NCBI GenBank assembly: GCA_045634305.1
Contig: JAZQZZ010000036.1
Span: 1-13,572, forward strand
Direction of reading: 5' to 3'
Source: HGM04593 sp045634305
Lineage (GTDB): Bacteria > Bacteroidota > Bacteroidia > Bacteroidales > Bacteroidaceae
Length of the DNA stretch: 13,572 nucleotides
Part shown: piece after piece, positions 6,399 through 12,915 of the stretch
How the letters are laid out: each line of letters opens with the position of its first letter
Numbering within the stretch: the first letter of the stretch is position 1
The notes under the pieces: generated by a model
Database searches by the model: none
Seen by the model: only the letters and a program-made list of their open reading frames with translations
Told to the model about the DNA's origin: nothing
Program-made: the position numbers and the translations under genes

Positions 6399-7136
6399 TC
6401 ATTTAATTTTTGGATACTTGCGGAACCAGCTACCCACCTTCAGCCTTATCACACCGAATAAAGCCTCGCTGAATATTCCGCCACTCATTTTGGATGTTCC
6501 AAGAACCCTGTTCACAAAGATTACCGGCACCTCTTTTATTTTGAACCCGCATTTGTGGGTGGTGAATTTCATCTCAATCTGGAACGCATACCCCTTGAAA
6601 CGTATGTTATCCAAATCAATAGTCTCAAGCACCTTGCGTCTGTAACAATTGAAGCCGGCCGTCGTGTCATACACCGGCAAGCGGGTGATAAAACGCACAT
6701 ACTTCGACGCGAAATAGGACATCAGCACACGTCCCATTGGCCAGTTGACCACATTCACACCGGTCACATAGCGGCTACCCACGGAAAGGTCATATCCATC
6801 CTTTGCGCAAGCCTCGTAGAGCAAGGGGACATCCTTGGGATCATGCGAGAAATCGGCATCCATCTCAAAGATATATTCATACCCCTTCTCCAAAGCCCAT
6901 TTGAAGCCTGTGACATACGCAGTCCCAAGCCCAAGTTTGCCGGAGCGCTCAATTATGTGCACCCTACCCCGGTACTGCTCCATAGCATCTTTTACTATGG
7001 CAGCAGTGCCATCGGGTGAGCCATCGTCAACCACAAGCACATCAAAACCATGCTCAAGAGCCATCAGCGTATCAATCATGCGGCCGATGTTCTCCTTCTC
7101 ATTATATGTGGGGATAATTATCACACTGTCATTCAT
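6399..7136 (-). CDS. GT2 polyprenol-phosphate mannosyltransferase-like (DPM1-like)
   Basis: A 245-residue family 2 glycosyltransferase resembling dolichol/polyprenol phosphate mannose synthase. It would transfer a sugar, probably mannose from GDP-mannose, to a polyprenyl phosphate on the inner face of the membrane. Visible motifs are PTYNE (9-13), VDDGSPDGT (36-44), the metal-binding DAD (93-95) in EMDADFSHDP, the TAGFNCYRR segment (159-167), KGYAFQIE (181-188) and GTSKMSGG (213-220). It ends without the GtrA-like membrane domain found in some bacterial relatives, so it is the short form and should associate peripherally. It is the first gene of the minus-strand operon, directly behind a consensus promoter. 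The sugar specificity cannot be read from sequence; a glucosyl or other hexosyl donor is possible. Confidence 0.88.
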   Translation of the reverse strand: MNDSVIIIPTYNEKENIGRMIDTLMALEHGFDVLVVDDGSPDGTAAIVKDAMEQYRGRVHIIERSGKLGLGTAYVTGFKWALEKGYEYIFEMDADFSHDPKDVPLLYEACAKDGYDLSVGSRYVTGVNVVNWPMGRVLMSYFASKYVRFITRLPVYDTTAGFNCYRRKVLETIDLDNIRFKGYAFQIEMKFTTHKCGFKIKEVPVIFVNRVLGTSKMSGGIFSEALFGVIRLKVGSWFRKYPKIK

Positions 7137-7164
7137 AATTGCAAATCTGCTATACTACAACCTA

Positions 7165-7196
7165 CAAAGTTATATGAAATGTGGATAAAATTCAAA
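7165..7196 (-). promoter_or_regulatory. Promoter of the six-gene minus-strand operon
   Basis: On the minus strand TTTG (7193-7196) and TAACTTTG (7165-7172) are 20 bp apart, matching the Bacteroidota pattern exactly. Predicted transcription starts near 7158, about 22 nt ahead of the glycosyltransferase ATG. No other consensus promoter was noticed in the short gaps of the operon, so it may drive all genes down to folE. Confidence 0.7.
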
Positions 7197-7251
7197 CTAT
7201 AGGTTAAAATAATATTATATTTTTATATAAAAGCGCGCACATGACCACTTT

Positions 7252-7285
7252 TTTGCTATTGTTTCATTTTTTATCACTATCTTCG
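7252..7285 (+). promoter_or_regulatory. miaB promoter
   Basis: TTTG (7252-7255) and TATCTTCG (7278-7285) resemble the Bacteroidota -33 and -7 elements with a slightly long 22-bp spacer and one mismatch in the -7 element. Transcription would start near 7292, leaving about 20 nt before the GTG at 7313. The elements lie inside the frame that is open from the ATG at 7241, which argues that this ATG is not the start. Confidence 0.5.
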
Positions 7286-7312
7286 CAACCGGTTCATAAA
7301 GACAATACGACA

Positions 7313-8641
7313 GTGAAGAACGAGAAGAAATTATTCATAGAGACATATGGTTGCCAGATGAACGTTGCCGACAGCGAGGTCATCGGTTCAATATTAAAGG
7401 TGGCGGGCTACAACGTCTGCGACAAGATTGAAGAGGCAGACCTGATACTGCTGAACACATGTTCCATGCGCGACAATGCCGAGCAGAAAATTTACGGACG
7501 ACTCGACCAGCTCAACGCCGCACGCCGTGGCAAAGGCACGATGATCGGTGTGGTGGGCTGCATGGCCGAGCGCGTAAAGGAAGAGCTTATCAAAAGCTAC
7601 AAGGTAAACATCGTGGCGGGTCCCGACACATACCTGTCGCTCCCTGAACTCATTGCACAGGCCGAGCTGGGACATCCAGCGATGAACATTGAGCTCTCAA
7701 CCACCGAGACATACCGCGACGTCATCCCCATGCGCATTTGCAGCGGCAAGATTTCGGGCTACATCTCCATCATGCGAGGTTGCAACAACTTCTGCCACTA
7801 TTGCGTGGTGCCTTACACTCGCGGACGTGAAAGAAGCCGTGACATACAGAGCATCATCAACGAGGTCGACGATCTTGTTGCAAAGGGATTCAAGGAGATT
7901 ATTCTGTTGGGACAGAATGTAAATTCTTACCATTTCATCGGAGAAAACGGTGAGGATGTAACCTTCCCGCAACTGCTTCGTCGCGTCGCACAGCACGCGC
8001 CAAAGACACGCATACGTTTTACCACGTCACACCCCAAAGACATGAGCGACGACACCCTGCGTGTAATAGCCGAAGAGCCCAATGTATGCAAGAGCATTCA
8101 CCTGCCCGTGCAGAGCGGCAGCAACACAATGCTCAAGGCCATGAACCGCAAGTATACACGCGAATGGTATCTCGACCGCATTGAGGCTATCCGCCGCATA
8201 GTACCCGACTGCGGTCTCTCTACCGACATCATTGCCGGATTCTGCGGTGAGAGCGAGGAAGACCATCAGGAGACTTTGTCGTTAATGAGGTATTGCTCAT
8301 ACGATGCAGCATTCATGTTCAAATACTCGGAACGCCCCGGAACATTTGCCAGCCGTCACATGAAGGACGACATTGAGGACAGCGAGAAGGTACGTCGCTT
8401 GAATGAAATCATCGCCCTGCAGCAGGAATGCTCGGCCAACAACAACCGGGGTTGCATAGGGCACACCTACGAGGTACTCATTGAAGGCATTTCAAAACGT
8501 TCAAAGGAGCAGTTCTATGGCCGCACAGAACAGAACCGCACAGCAGTTTTCGACCGCAAAGGATACAAGATAGGAGATTTTGTAAAAGTGAGAATCACCG
8601 GTTCAACAGCAGCAACCCTGCTTGGAGAAATCGTTGACTAA
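7313..8641 (+). CDS. miaB: tRNA-2-methylthio-N6-dimethylallyladenosine synthase MiaB
   Basis: This radical-SAM methylthiotransferase adds a 2-methylthio group to i6A37 in tRNAs that read codons starting with U. With the GTG start it has 442 residues. The N-terminal UPF0004 domain holds the auxiliary-cluster cysteines C14 (ETYGCQMN), C50 (NTCSMRDNA) and C83 (VGCMAER). The radical-SAM motif CNNFCHYC supplies C157, C161 and C164, followed by the PYTRGRERSR stretch typical of MiaB. A TRAM domain (about 383-442) that binds tRNA ends the protein. The frame is open from an ATG at 7241, which would add 24 mostly hydrophobic residues (MTTFLLLFHF...). The GTG at 7313 is preferred because the family begins shortly before the KLFIETYGCQMN segment and a promoter overlaps the extension. 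The gene appears monocistronic and ends at a strong hairpin. The downstream genes are on the opposite strand. Confidence 0.95.
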   Translation: MKNEKKLFIETYGCQMNVADSEVIGSILKVAGYNVCDKIEEADLILLNTCSMRDNAEQKIYGRLDQLNAARRGKGTMIGVVGCMAERVKEELIKSYKVNIVAGPDTYLSLPELIAQAELGHPAMNIELSTTETYRDVIPMRICSGKISGYISIMRGCNNFCHYCVVPYTRGRERSRDIQSIINEVDDLVAKGFKEIILLGQNVNSYHFIGENGEDVTFPQLLRRVAQHAPKTRIRFTTSHPKDMSDDTLRVIAEEPNVCKSIHLPVQSGSNTMLKAMNRKYTREWYLDRIEAIRRIVPDCGLSTDIIAGFCGESEEDHQETLSLMRYCSYDAAFMFKYSERPGTFASRHMKDDIEDSEKVRRLNEIIALQQECSANNNRGCIGHTYEVLIEGISKRSKEQFYGRTEQNRTAVFDRKGYKIGDFVKVRITGSTAATLLGEIVD

Positions 8642-8645
8642 AAAT

Positions 8646-8678
8646 AGAACAGGAGCGAACCGGGTTCGCTCCTGTTCT
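8646..8678. terminator. Perfect 15-bp hairpin between miaB and the pspC pair
   Basis: Arms of 15 bp (8646-8660 and 8664-8678) are perfectly complementary around a 3-nt CGG loop. The plus strand has only a weak T-rich tail (TATCAT). The minus strand is followed by ATTTTTAG, a better tail. It therefore probably terminates miaB and the convergent pspC genes. It begins 5 bp after the miaB stop codon. Confidence 0.85.
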
Positions 8679-8702
8679 TATCATATGCGTTCACTGACAA
8701 TC

Positions 8703-8930
8703 TTATTTGCCAAGACGCTTGTTCATACGCTCCTCGTAACTGGCTTTCTGGTTTTCAACCGGCATTACAAAACACAGAATAACATAGAACAGCAACGGAG
8801 CGCCAAAGCCCAAAAGGGCACAAACAAACCAAATGAGGCGCACATTTGCCACATTCCAGCCAAAATACTCGGCGACACCGGCACAAACACCGGCTAACTT
8901 ACCGTTTGCCGAGCGCATCAATCTCTTCAT
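8703..8930 (-). CDS. PspC domain membrane protein
   Basis: A 75-residue single-domain PspC protein. The family motif GVCAGVAEYFG spans residues 14-24 and leads into an amphipathic segment and a hydrophobic membrane helix (about 33-57) ending in VMP. A charged tail (60-75) follows. PspC domains are membrane components of envelope-stress responses in proteobacteria, but stand-alone copies in Bacteroidota lack a defined role. It is the second gene of a tandem pair with a shorter paralogue 6 bp upstream. The pair is probably cotranscribed and ends at the 8646-8678 hairpin. Confidence 0.9.
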   Translation of the reverse strand: MKRLMRSANGKLAGVCAGVAEYFGWNVANVRLIWFVCALLGFGAPLLFYVILCFVMPVENQKASYEERMNKRLGK

Positions 8931-8936
8931 TGCAAA

Positions 8937-9116
8937 TTACTTTTTTGGAAGGATTAGGAACAGAATCAAATAAAGCAATGCTCCAACACCTGCGAACAAA
9001 GCTGCAACAAGCCACGCAATGCGCACTAGCTTAACATCCAAACCAAAGAATTCAGCAACACCGGCACAAACGCCACCAATCACACAGTTTTGTGTAGAAC
9101 GAAACAATTTTCCCAT
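8937..9116 (-). CDS. Short PspC domain protein, paralogue of its neighbour
   Basis: This 59-residue frame starts at the ATG complementary to 9114-9116 and stops at 8937-8939. It begins MGKLFRST, carries the PspC motif GVCAGVAEFFG at residues 15-25, then DVKLVRIAWL, and one membrane helix ending ILFLILPKK. It matches the neighbour at 8703-8930 residue for residue across GVCAGVAE.FG and the LVRI/NVRL segment, showing a tandem duplication. It is the upstream gene of the pair. Its product is nearly all PspC domain and lacks the charged tail. It is easily missed because it is shorter than common length cut-offs. Confidence 0.88.
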   Translation of the reverse strand: MGKLFRSTQNCVIGGVCAGVAEFFGLDVKLVRIAWLVAALFAGVGALLYLILFLILPKK

Positions 9117-9154
9117 TTTCTATTAAATTTATAGTTTTACCTTTAAAATTTCTG

Positions 9155-9162
9155 CAAAAATA
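9155..9162 (-). promoter_or_regulatory. Possible -7 element for the pspC pair
   Basis: The minus strand reads TATTTTTG followed by CAGA, matching TAnnTTTG about 40 bp upstream of the first pspC start. A good TTTG at the expected distance was not found; only TTTC at 9179-9182 with a 16-bp spacer. The site is tentative. Confidence 0.35.
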
Positions 9163-9258
9163 GCAAAGTTCGACGTTTGAAAGTGTTAAAAAAGATGTTT
9201 TTATGCAGAAAATAGGGGAAAAGTTCAAAAAAAGAGAACAATTTTGCCACAAATGGTA

Positions 9259-9266
9259 TATTTTTG
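9259..9266 (+). promoter_or_regulatory. Possible -7 element for the methyltransferase-ftsX operon
   Basis: TATTTTTG followed by TAAC matches TAnnTTTG. The nearest upstream TTTG (9243-9246) is only 12 bp away, so the -33 element is poor or absent. The predicted transcription start near 9273 would leave almost no leader before the ATG at 9276 but about 42 nt before the ATG at 9315, which supports the later start. Confidence 0.35.
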
Positions 9267-9314
9267 TAACAAATTATGGAGAAGTGTGCTCCGGCGAAAC
9301 GTAAAAGGGAAAGG

Positions 9315-10229
9315 ATGACCATAATAAGCTATAACAAATGTCCGTTATGCAAAAGCAGCGCTATAAAAAAGCGCTTTGCCTGCGTTGACAATTTTGCCAC
9401 AAAGGAGTCGTTTGATATCCACGAGTGCGAAGATTGCGGATTTGTCTTTACCCACAACTTTCCCGATGAAAAGGAGATTGACCGCTACTACGAATCGCCG
9501 TCATACATATCACACAGCAACACCGACAAAGGCCTTGTAAACAGCATGTACCACCTTGTACGCAAGATAATGCTAAGAAAAAAAGCAAGGTTGGTAGAGC
9601 GTTGCTCACTGCTAAAGAGAGGGAAACTCCTTGACTATGGTGCCGGGACCGGATATTTTGCCCGCACGATGGCAGCCCGTGGATGGGATGTCACCGCCAT
9701 TGAAAAGAACGGCAAGGCACGCGAACTGGCATTGGAAGAGTTTGGTTTTGGAATGCACCCAGTAGAAGCTTTGGCCGGCATAAAGGAGAAGGAACTTGAC
9801 GTTGTTACAATGTGGCACGTCATGGAGCATATTCAGGATCTGGACAAGATGTGGAACGAACTGCGCCGCGTACTTTGCGACAACGGTACCGCCATTATCG
9901 CCGTACCCAACTGCACCTCGTACGATGCGCAGAAATATAAGGAACATTGGGCCGCATATGATACGCCAAGACACTTGTGGCACTTTACCCCGGATACAAT
10001 GGAACAGTGGGGCAAAAAACATGGATTCACACTTGACGAAAAGCGCACAATGCCGTTTGACGGCTTTTACATATCGATGCTCAGCGAACAGAATATGGGT
10101 TCTCGCATGCACACGATAAAGGGTTTTTGGAATGGTTTTAAGGGATGGATGGCACAGATGAAAAGAGCCGATGCCGCAAGTTCCATTATATATGTATTCA
10201 GGAAAAGAGATGAAGAAACCTGTTTTTAA
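9315..10229 (+). CDS. Class I SAM methyltransferase with N-terminal zinc ribbon
   Basis: A 304-residue protein. Residues 9-41 hold two CxxC pairs (C9/C12 and C38/C41) that should bind zinc, as in methyltransferases with a ribbon in front of the catalytic domain. The Rossmann methyltransferase core follows: SAM-binding DYGAGTG (107-113), an acidic residue in TAIEKNG ending the second strand, and MWHVMEHIQD (166-175) for motif IV. The YDTPRHLWHF stretch (215-224) is characteristic of the Methyltransf_23 group. The substrate is unknown; relatives act on small molecules, lipids, sugars or proteins. The frame is open from an ATG at 9276 (13 more residues). The ATG at 9315 is chosen because it follows a purine-rich AGGGAAAGG and gives a family-like start. 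The 3' end overlaps ftsX by 20 bp, so the two are likely coupled. Confidence 0.85.
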   Translation: MTIISYNKCPLCKSSAIKKRFACVDNFATKESFDIHECEDCGFVFTHNFPDEKEIDRYYESPSYISHSNTDKGLVNSMYHLVRKIMLRKKARLVERCSLLKRGKLLDYGAGTGYFARTMAARGWDVTAIEKNGKARELALEEFGFGMHPVEALAGIKEKELDVVTMWHVMEHIQDLDKMWNELRRVLCDNGTAIIAVPNCTSYDAQKYKEHWAAYDTPRHLWHFTPDTMEQWGKKHGFTLDEKRTMPFDGFYISMLSEQNMGSRMHTIKGFWNGFKGWMAQMKRADAASSIIYVFRKRDEETCF

Positions 10230-11070
10230 CATACAGACATTGAGTGTCTACATAAGCACAACACTTGTGTTGCTGCTTTTGGGCATTATGGGCATTTTGT
10301 TCGTAGGCGGACAATCAGTGTCAAACAAAATAAAGGAGAACTTCAACATAACCGTCATCATCGACAGGGAAGCCAACGAAGAGACAATTCTCAAGCTGCA
10401 AAAGGAGATAGATAAAAAGGACTATGTCCTCAGTAGCAAGTATATATCAAAGGAAGATGCGCTCGAAGACGCGAAAGCAAGTTTGGGAACAGACCCTATG
10501 GAACTTTTGGGAAGCAACCCTTATGAGGCCGAGATTGAGATTAACCTGAAGAAGGATTTCTCGAACGTTGAGAAGATGGCAGAAATTGAGAAGGAGCTAT
10601 TGAAGAACAAATGTGTGTCAGAGGTAATATACCACAAGGGACACATTGACTCCGTGAACAGCAACATCCGCAAAGTGGCGCTTCTGTTGCTTGTCCTGCT
10701 TGCCCTGCTCACAGTCATTTCGTGGTCACTCATTGGCAACCTGGTACGTCTGTCGATATACTCCAAGCGTTTCCTGCTCCACACCATGAAACTGGTTGGT
10801 GCCACATGGGGTTTCATAAGACGTCCGTTCCTCCTGCACAACATGTGGATTGGTTTTGCTGCCGGAATCATTGCCAATGCCCTGCTCGGCACAGCATTGT
10901 ACATGCTTCAGCAGCGTGCGCCCGAAATGGCATTACTGCTACCCATACGTGAACTTGCCATTGTAGGAGCTGCGGTAATAGCGTTCGGCATCATAATCTG
11001 TACACTCTGTGCATTCCTGTCGGTAAACCGGTTCCTGCGAATGCGCAATAATGACTTATATTTCATTTGA
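10210..11070 (+). CDS. ftsX: Cell division protein FtsX
   Basis: A 286-residue inner-membrane protein of the FtsEX complex, which resembles an ABC transporter and signals across the membrane to activate septal peptidoglycan hydrolases. Four membrane segments are visible: about 11-33, 156-178, 212-233 and 248-270. A large extracytoplasmic domain (about 34-155) between the first two carries the usual strand-helix-strand pattern and is the likely hydrolase-adaptor site. The conserved KLVGATWGFIRRPFLLHN stretch (194-211) is the family signature. The ATG at 10210 is chosen over one at 10171 because it starts right before the first membrane helix and overlaps the upstream gene by only 20 bp. The ATPase partner FtsE is not in this window. 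Confidence 0.93.
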   Translation: MKKPVFNIQTLSVYISTTLVLLLLGIMGILFVGGQSVSNKIKENFNITVIIDREANEETILKLQKEIDKKDYVLSSKYISKEDALEDAKASLGTDPMELLGSNPYEAEIEINLKKDFSNVEKMAEIEKELLKNKCVSEVIYHKGHIDSVNSNIRKVALLLLVLLALLTVISWSLIGNLVRLSIYSKRFLLHTMKLVGATWGFIRRPFLLHNMWIGFAAGIIANALLGTALYMLQQRAPEMALLLPIRELAIVGAAVIAFGIIICTLCAFLSVNRFLRMRNNDLYFI

Positions 11071-11084
11071 CAACAACTGACATC

Positions 11085-11327
11085 ATGGATAAAAAGGATT
11101 TCGCTTTCGGCAAATGGAACTACATACTGCTTGCAGTGGGTGTTGCCGCTATTATTTTAGGTTTTGCGTTGATGATTGGTCCGGGTTCTACCGAGACACA
11201 TTTCGAGCCCGACATCTTCAGTTTCAGAAGAATCAAGCTTGCTCCTGCAGTATGCTTCAGCGGATTTGTCTTTGTTATTATTGCCATAATGCACAAAACA
11301 AAGAACCATAACGACACAAAGAAATAA
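11085..11327 (+). CDS. DUF3098 family small membrane protein
   Basis: An 80-residue protein recognised as DUF3098, a family confined, as far as I know, to Bacteroidota and of unknown function. Two membrane helices (about 12-31 and 51-69) flank a short loop with the signature F.PDIFSFRRIKLAP (40-54). Both ends are charged and lysine-rich, which predicts a hairpin with cytoplasmic termini. The ATG at 11085 lies 14 bp after the ftsX stop. An in-frame TTG at 11067 overlapping that stop is less likely. The position between ftsX and uppP suggests a role in the envelope or division machinery, which is inference from context. Confidence 0.88.
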   Translation: MDKKDFAFGKWNYILLAVGVAAIILGFALMIGPGSTETHFEPDIFSFRRIKLAPAVCFSGFVFVIIAIMHKTKNHNDTKK

Positions 11328-11336
11328 GAGCGGAGG

Positions 11337-12185
11337 ATGAACATACTCGATACCATAATCATTGCCATCATCGAGGGACTGACAGAGTTCCTGCCTGTAT
11401 CTTCTACAGGACACATGATAATAACCCAGAACATTCTGGGCGTTGAAAGCACGCCATTCGTCAAGGCATTCACCTTTATAATACAGTTCGGTGCAATACT
11501 TTCGGTGGTTGTTCTTTACTGGAAGCGCTTTTTCCAGTTGAACCGTACCCCGGCCCCCGAGGGCGCGGGAGCATTCAAGCGTTTCCTGCACAAGTATGAC
11601 TTCTATTGGAAGTTGTTCGTGGCCTTCATTCCCGCAGCAGTCCTTGGCTTGCTTTTCAGCGATACCATCGACGCCATGCTTGAGAGCGTTGAGGTGGTAG
11701 CCGTGACACTCATCCTTGGCGGTGTATTCATGCTCTTCTCGGACAAAATTTTCAACAAGGGAAGCGAGGAGACCAAGCTCACAGAGAAAAAGGCATTCAA
11801 CATTGGTCTTTTCCAATGTATATCAATGATACCCGGCGTGTCGCGTTCAATGGCAACCATTGTGGGCGGTATGTCGCAGAAACTTACGCGCAAGGCTGCA
11901 GCCGAGTTCTCGTTCTTCCTTGCCGTTCCCACCATGCTTGCAGCAACAATGTTCAAGATGCTCGGTTTGTTCACCGACGAAAACAGCGCACAGGTGCTCA
12001 AAGAAAACCTTGACATACTGCTCATCGGTAACGTTGTGGCATTCATTGTAGCAATGCTGGCAATAAAGTTTTTTATAAATTTCGTAACAAAATATGGTTT
12101 CAAGGCATTCGGATGGTACCGAATCATCATTGGCGCAGCCATTCTGACAATGCTTTTGACCGGACATAATCTCACTATAGCATAA
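11337..12185 (+). CDS. uppP: Undecaprenyl-diphosphatase UppP (BacA type)
   Basis: A 282-residue polytopic membrane enzyme that removes a phosphate from undecaprenyl pyrophosphate, regenerating the lipid carrier for peptidoglycan and other surface glycans. The family also gives bacitracin resistance when abundant. The first active-site motif is present (E13 and E17, then PVSSTGH 20-26), as is the second, PGVSRSMAT (166-174) with R170. The remaining sequence is a series of hydrophobic helices, and length is normal. The gene lies 9 bp after the DUF3098 gene. A purine block GGAGG (11332-11336) directly abuts the ATG, too close for standard ribosome-binding spacing, in line with the weak use of Shine-Dalgarno sites in Bacteroidota. 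Its stop overlaps the truB start by one base. Confidence 0.97.
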   Translation: MNILDTIIIAIIEGLTEFLPVSSTGHMIITQNILGVESTPFVKAFTFIIQFGAILSVVVLYWKRFFQLNRTPAPEGAGAFKRFLHKYDFYWKLFVAFIPAAVLGLLFSDTIDAMLESVEVVAVTLILGGVFMLFSDKIFNKGSEETKLTEKKAFNIGLFQCISMIPGVSRSMATIVGGMSQKLTRKAAAEFSFFLAVPTMLAATMFKMLGLFTDENSAQVLKENLDILLIGNVVAFIVAMLAIKFFINFVTKYGFKAFGWYRIIIGAAILTMLLTGHNLTIA

Positions 12186-12868
12186 TGGATTTTGTTGCAG
12201 GAGAAATAATACCGATAAACAAACCCTATACTTGGACATCGTTCCAGATAGTGAACAAGATACGCTACCACCTGAGCCGTAAGTACGGCATAAAGAGATT
12301 CAAGGTTGGACACGCGGGAACACTCGACCCACTGGCGTCAGGCGTTTTGTTGCTATGCACAGGAAAGGCGACCAAGAGGATTGAAGAGCTGCAAAGCCAC
12401 ACAAAAGAGTATGAGGCCGAGATAATGCTCGGTGCAACCACACCATCTTTCGACATGGAACATCCTGTAGATGCTACATACCCATATGAGCACATCACCA
12501 GGGAGATGGTAGAGGAGACACTCAAGCAGTTCGTTGGCGACATCGCCCAGCGCCCCCCGCTTTTTTCGGCTTGCAAGGTAGATGGCAAACGGGCTTATGA
12601 CCTTGCAAGAAAAGGCAGCGACATGCAATTGGCACCCAAACAGATTCGTATTGACTCAATAGAATTACTGGAATGCGAATTGCCCAAAATAAGAATACGC
12701 GTAGTATGTGGTAAAGGAACCTACATACGCTCCCTTGCCCGCGACATTGGCGAAGCGCTTGGAAGCGGCGGGTATTTGACCGACCTCATACGCACACGTA
12801 TCGGAGAGTATAAACTAGAAACATGCATAACACCGGAGGAATTCCAAAAATGGCTTGAAGAACAATGA
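12185..12868 (+). CDS. truB: tRNA pseudouridine(55) synthase TruB
   Basis: A 227-residue enzyme that isomerises U55 in the T-loop of tRNAs to pseudouridine. The catalytic aspartate is D48 in GHAGTLDPLASG (42-53). Other family motifs are the KPYTWTSF segment near the N-terminus, the KEYEAEIMLGATTPSFD stretch, RPPLFSACKVDGKRAYDLAR and CGKGTYIRSLARDIG. The protein is about 90 residues shorter than the E. coli enzyme and lacks the C-terminal PUA-type domain, as expected for Bacteroidota. The start shares one base with the uppP stop (TAATG), a coupling arrangement. It is followed by queA. Confidence 0.97.
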   Translation: MDFVAGEIIPINKPYTWTSFQIVNKIRYHLSRKYGIKRFKVGHAGTLDPLASGVLLLCTGKATKRIEELQSHTKEYEAEIMLGATTPSFDMEHPVDATYPYEHITREMVEETLKQFVGDIAQRPPLFSACKVDGKRAYDLARKGSDMQLAPKQIRIDSIELLECELPKIRIRVVCGKGTYIRSLARDIGEALGSGGYLTDLIRTRIGEYKLETCITPEEFQKWLEEQ

Positions 12869-12915
12869 ACATGAATCCTATGACCGAAGAACATTTTAGT
12901 ATAAGCGGACAGCAT

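Noticed and set aside
5733..6461. A 242-codon plus-strand open frame
   Set aside because: It lies wholly opposite the MauE/DoxX and DUF1599 genes, whose products show clear family motifs and internal repeats. The plus-strand product has no recognisable domain and a composition typical of an antisense shadow.
9052..9252. A 66-codon minus-strand open frame
   Set aside because: It overlaps the start of the 59-codon PspC gene in another frame. Only the PspC frame gives a recognisable conserved domain.
9276..9314. Upstream ATG that would extend the methyltransferase by 13 residues
   Set aside because: A -7 element at 9259-9266 would leave almost no leader, the extension is a lysine/arginine-rich stretch, and the ATG at 9315 has a purine-rich upstream sequence and a family-like start.
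10171..10209. Upstream ATG that would extend FtsX by 13 residues
   Set aside because: The extension deepens the overlap with the methyltransferase to 59 bp and does not resemble FtsX N-termini. The ATG at 10210 directly precedes the first membrane helix.
9612..10232. A 206-codon minus-strand open frame
   Set aside because: It is opposite the methyltransferase, whose SAM-binding motif and cysteine pairs are intact. The antisense product shows no motif.
11157..11816. A 219-codon minus-strand open frame
   Set aside because: It is antisense to DUF3098 and uppP, both well supported by motifs. It has no recognisable domain and no promoter of its own was seen.
11603..12313. A 236-codon minus-strand open frame
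   Set aside because: It is antisense to uppP and the start of truB, has a serine- and methionine-rich shadow-like composition and shows no domain.
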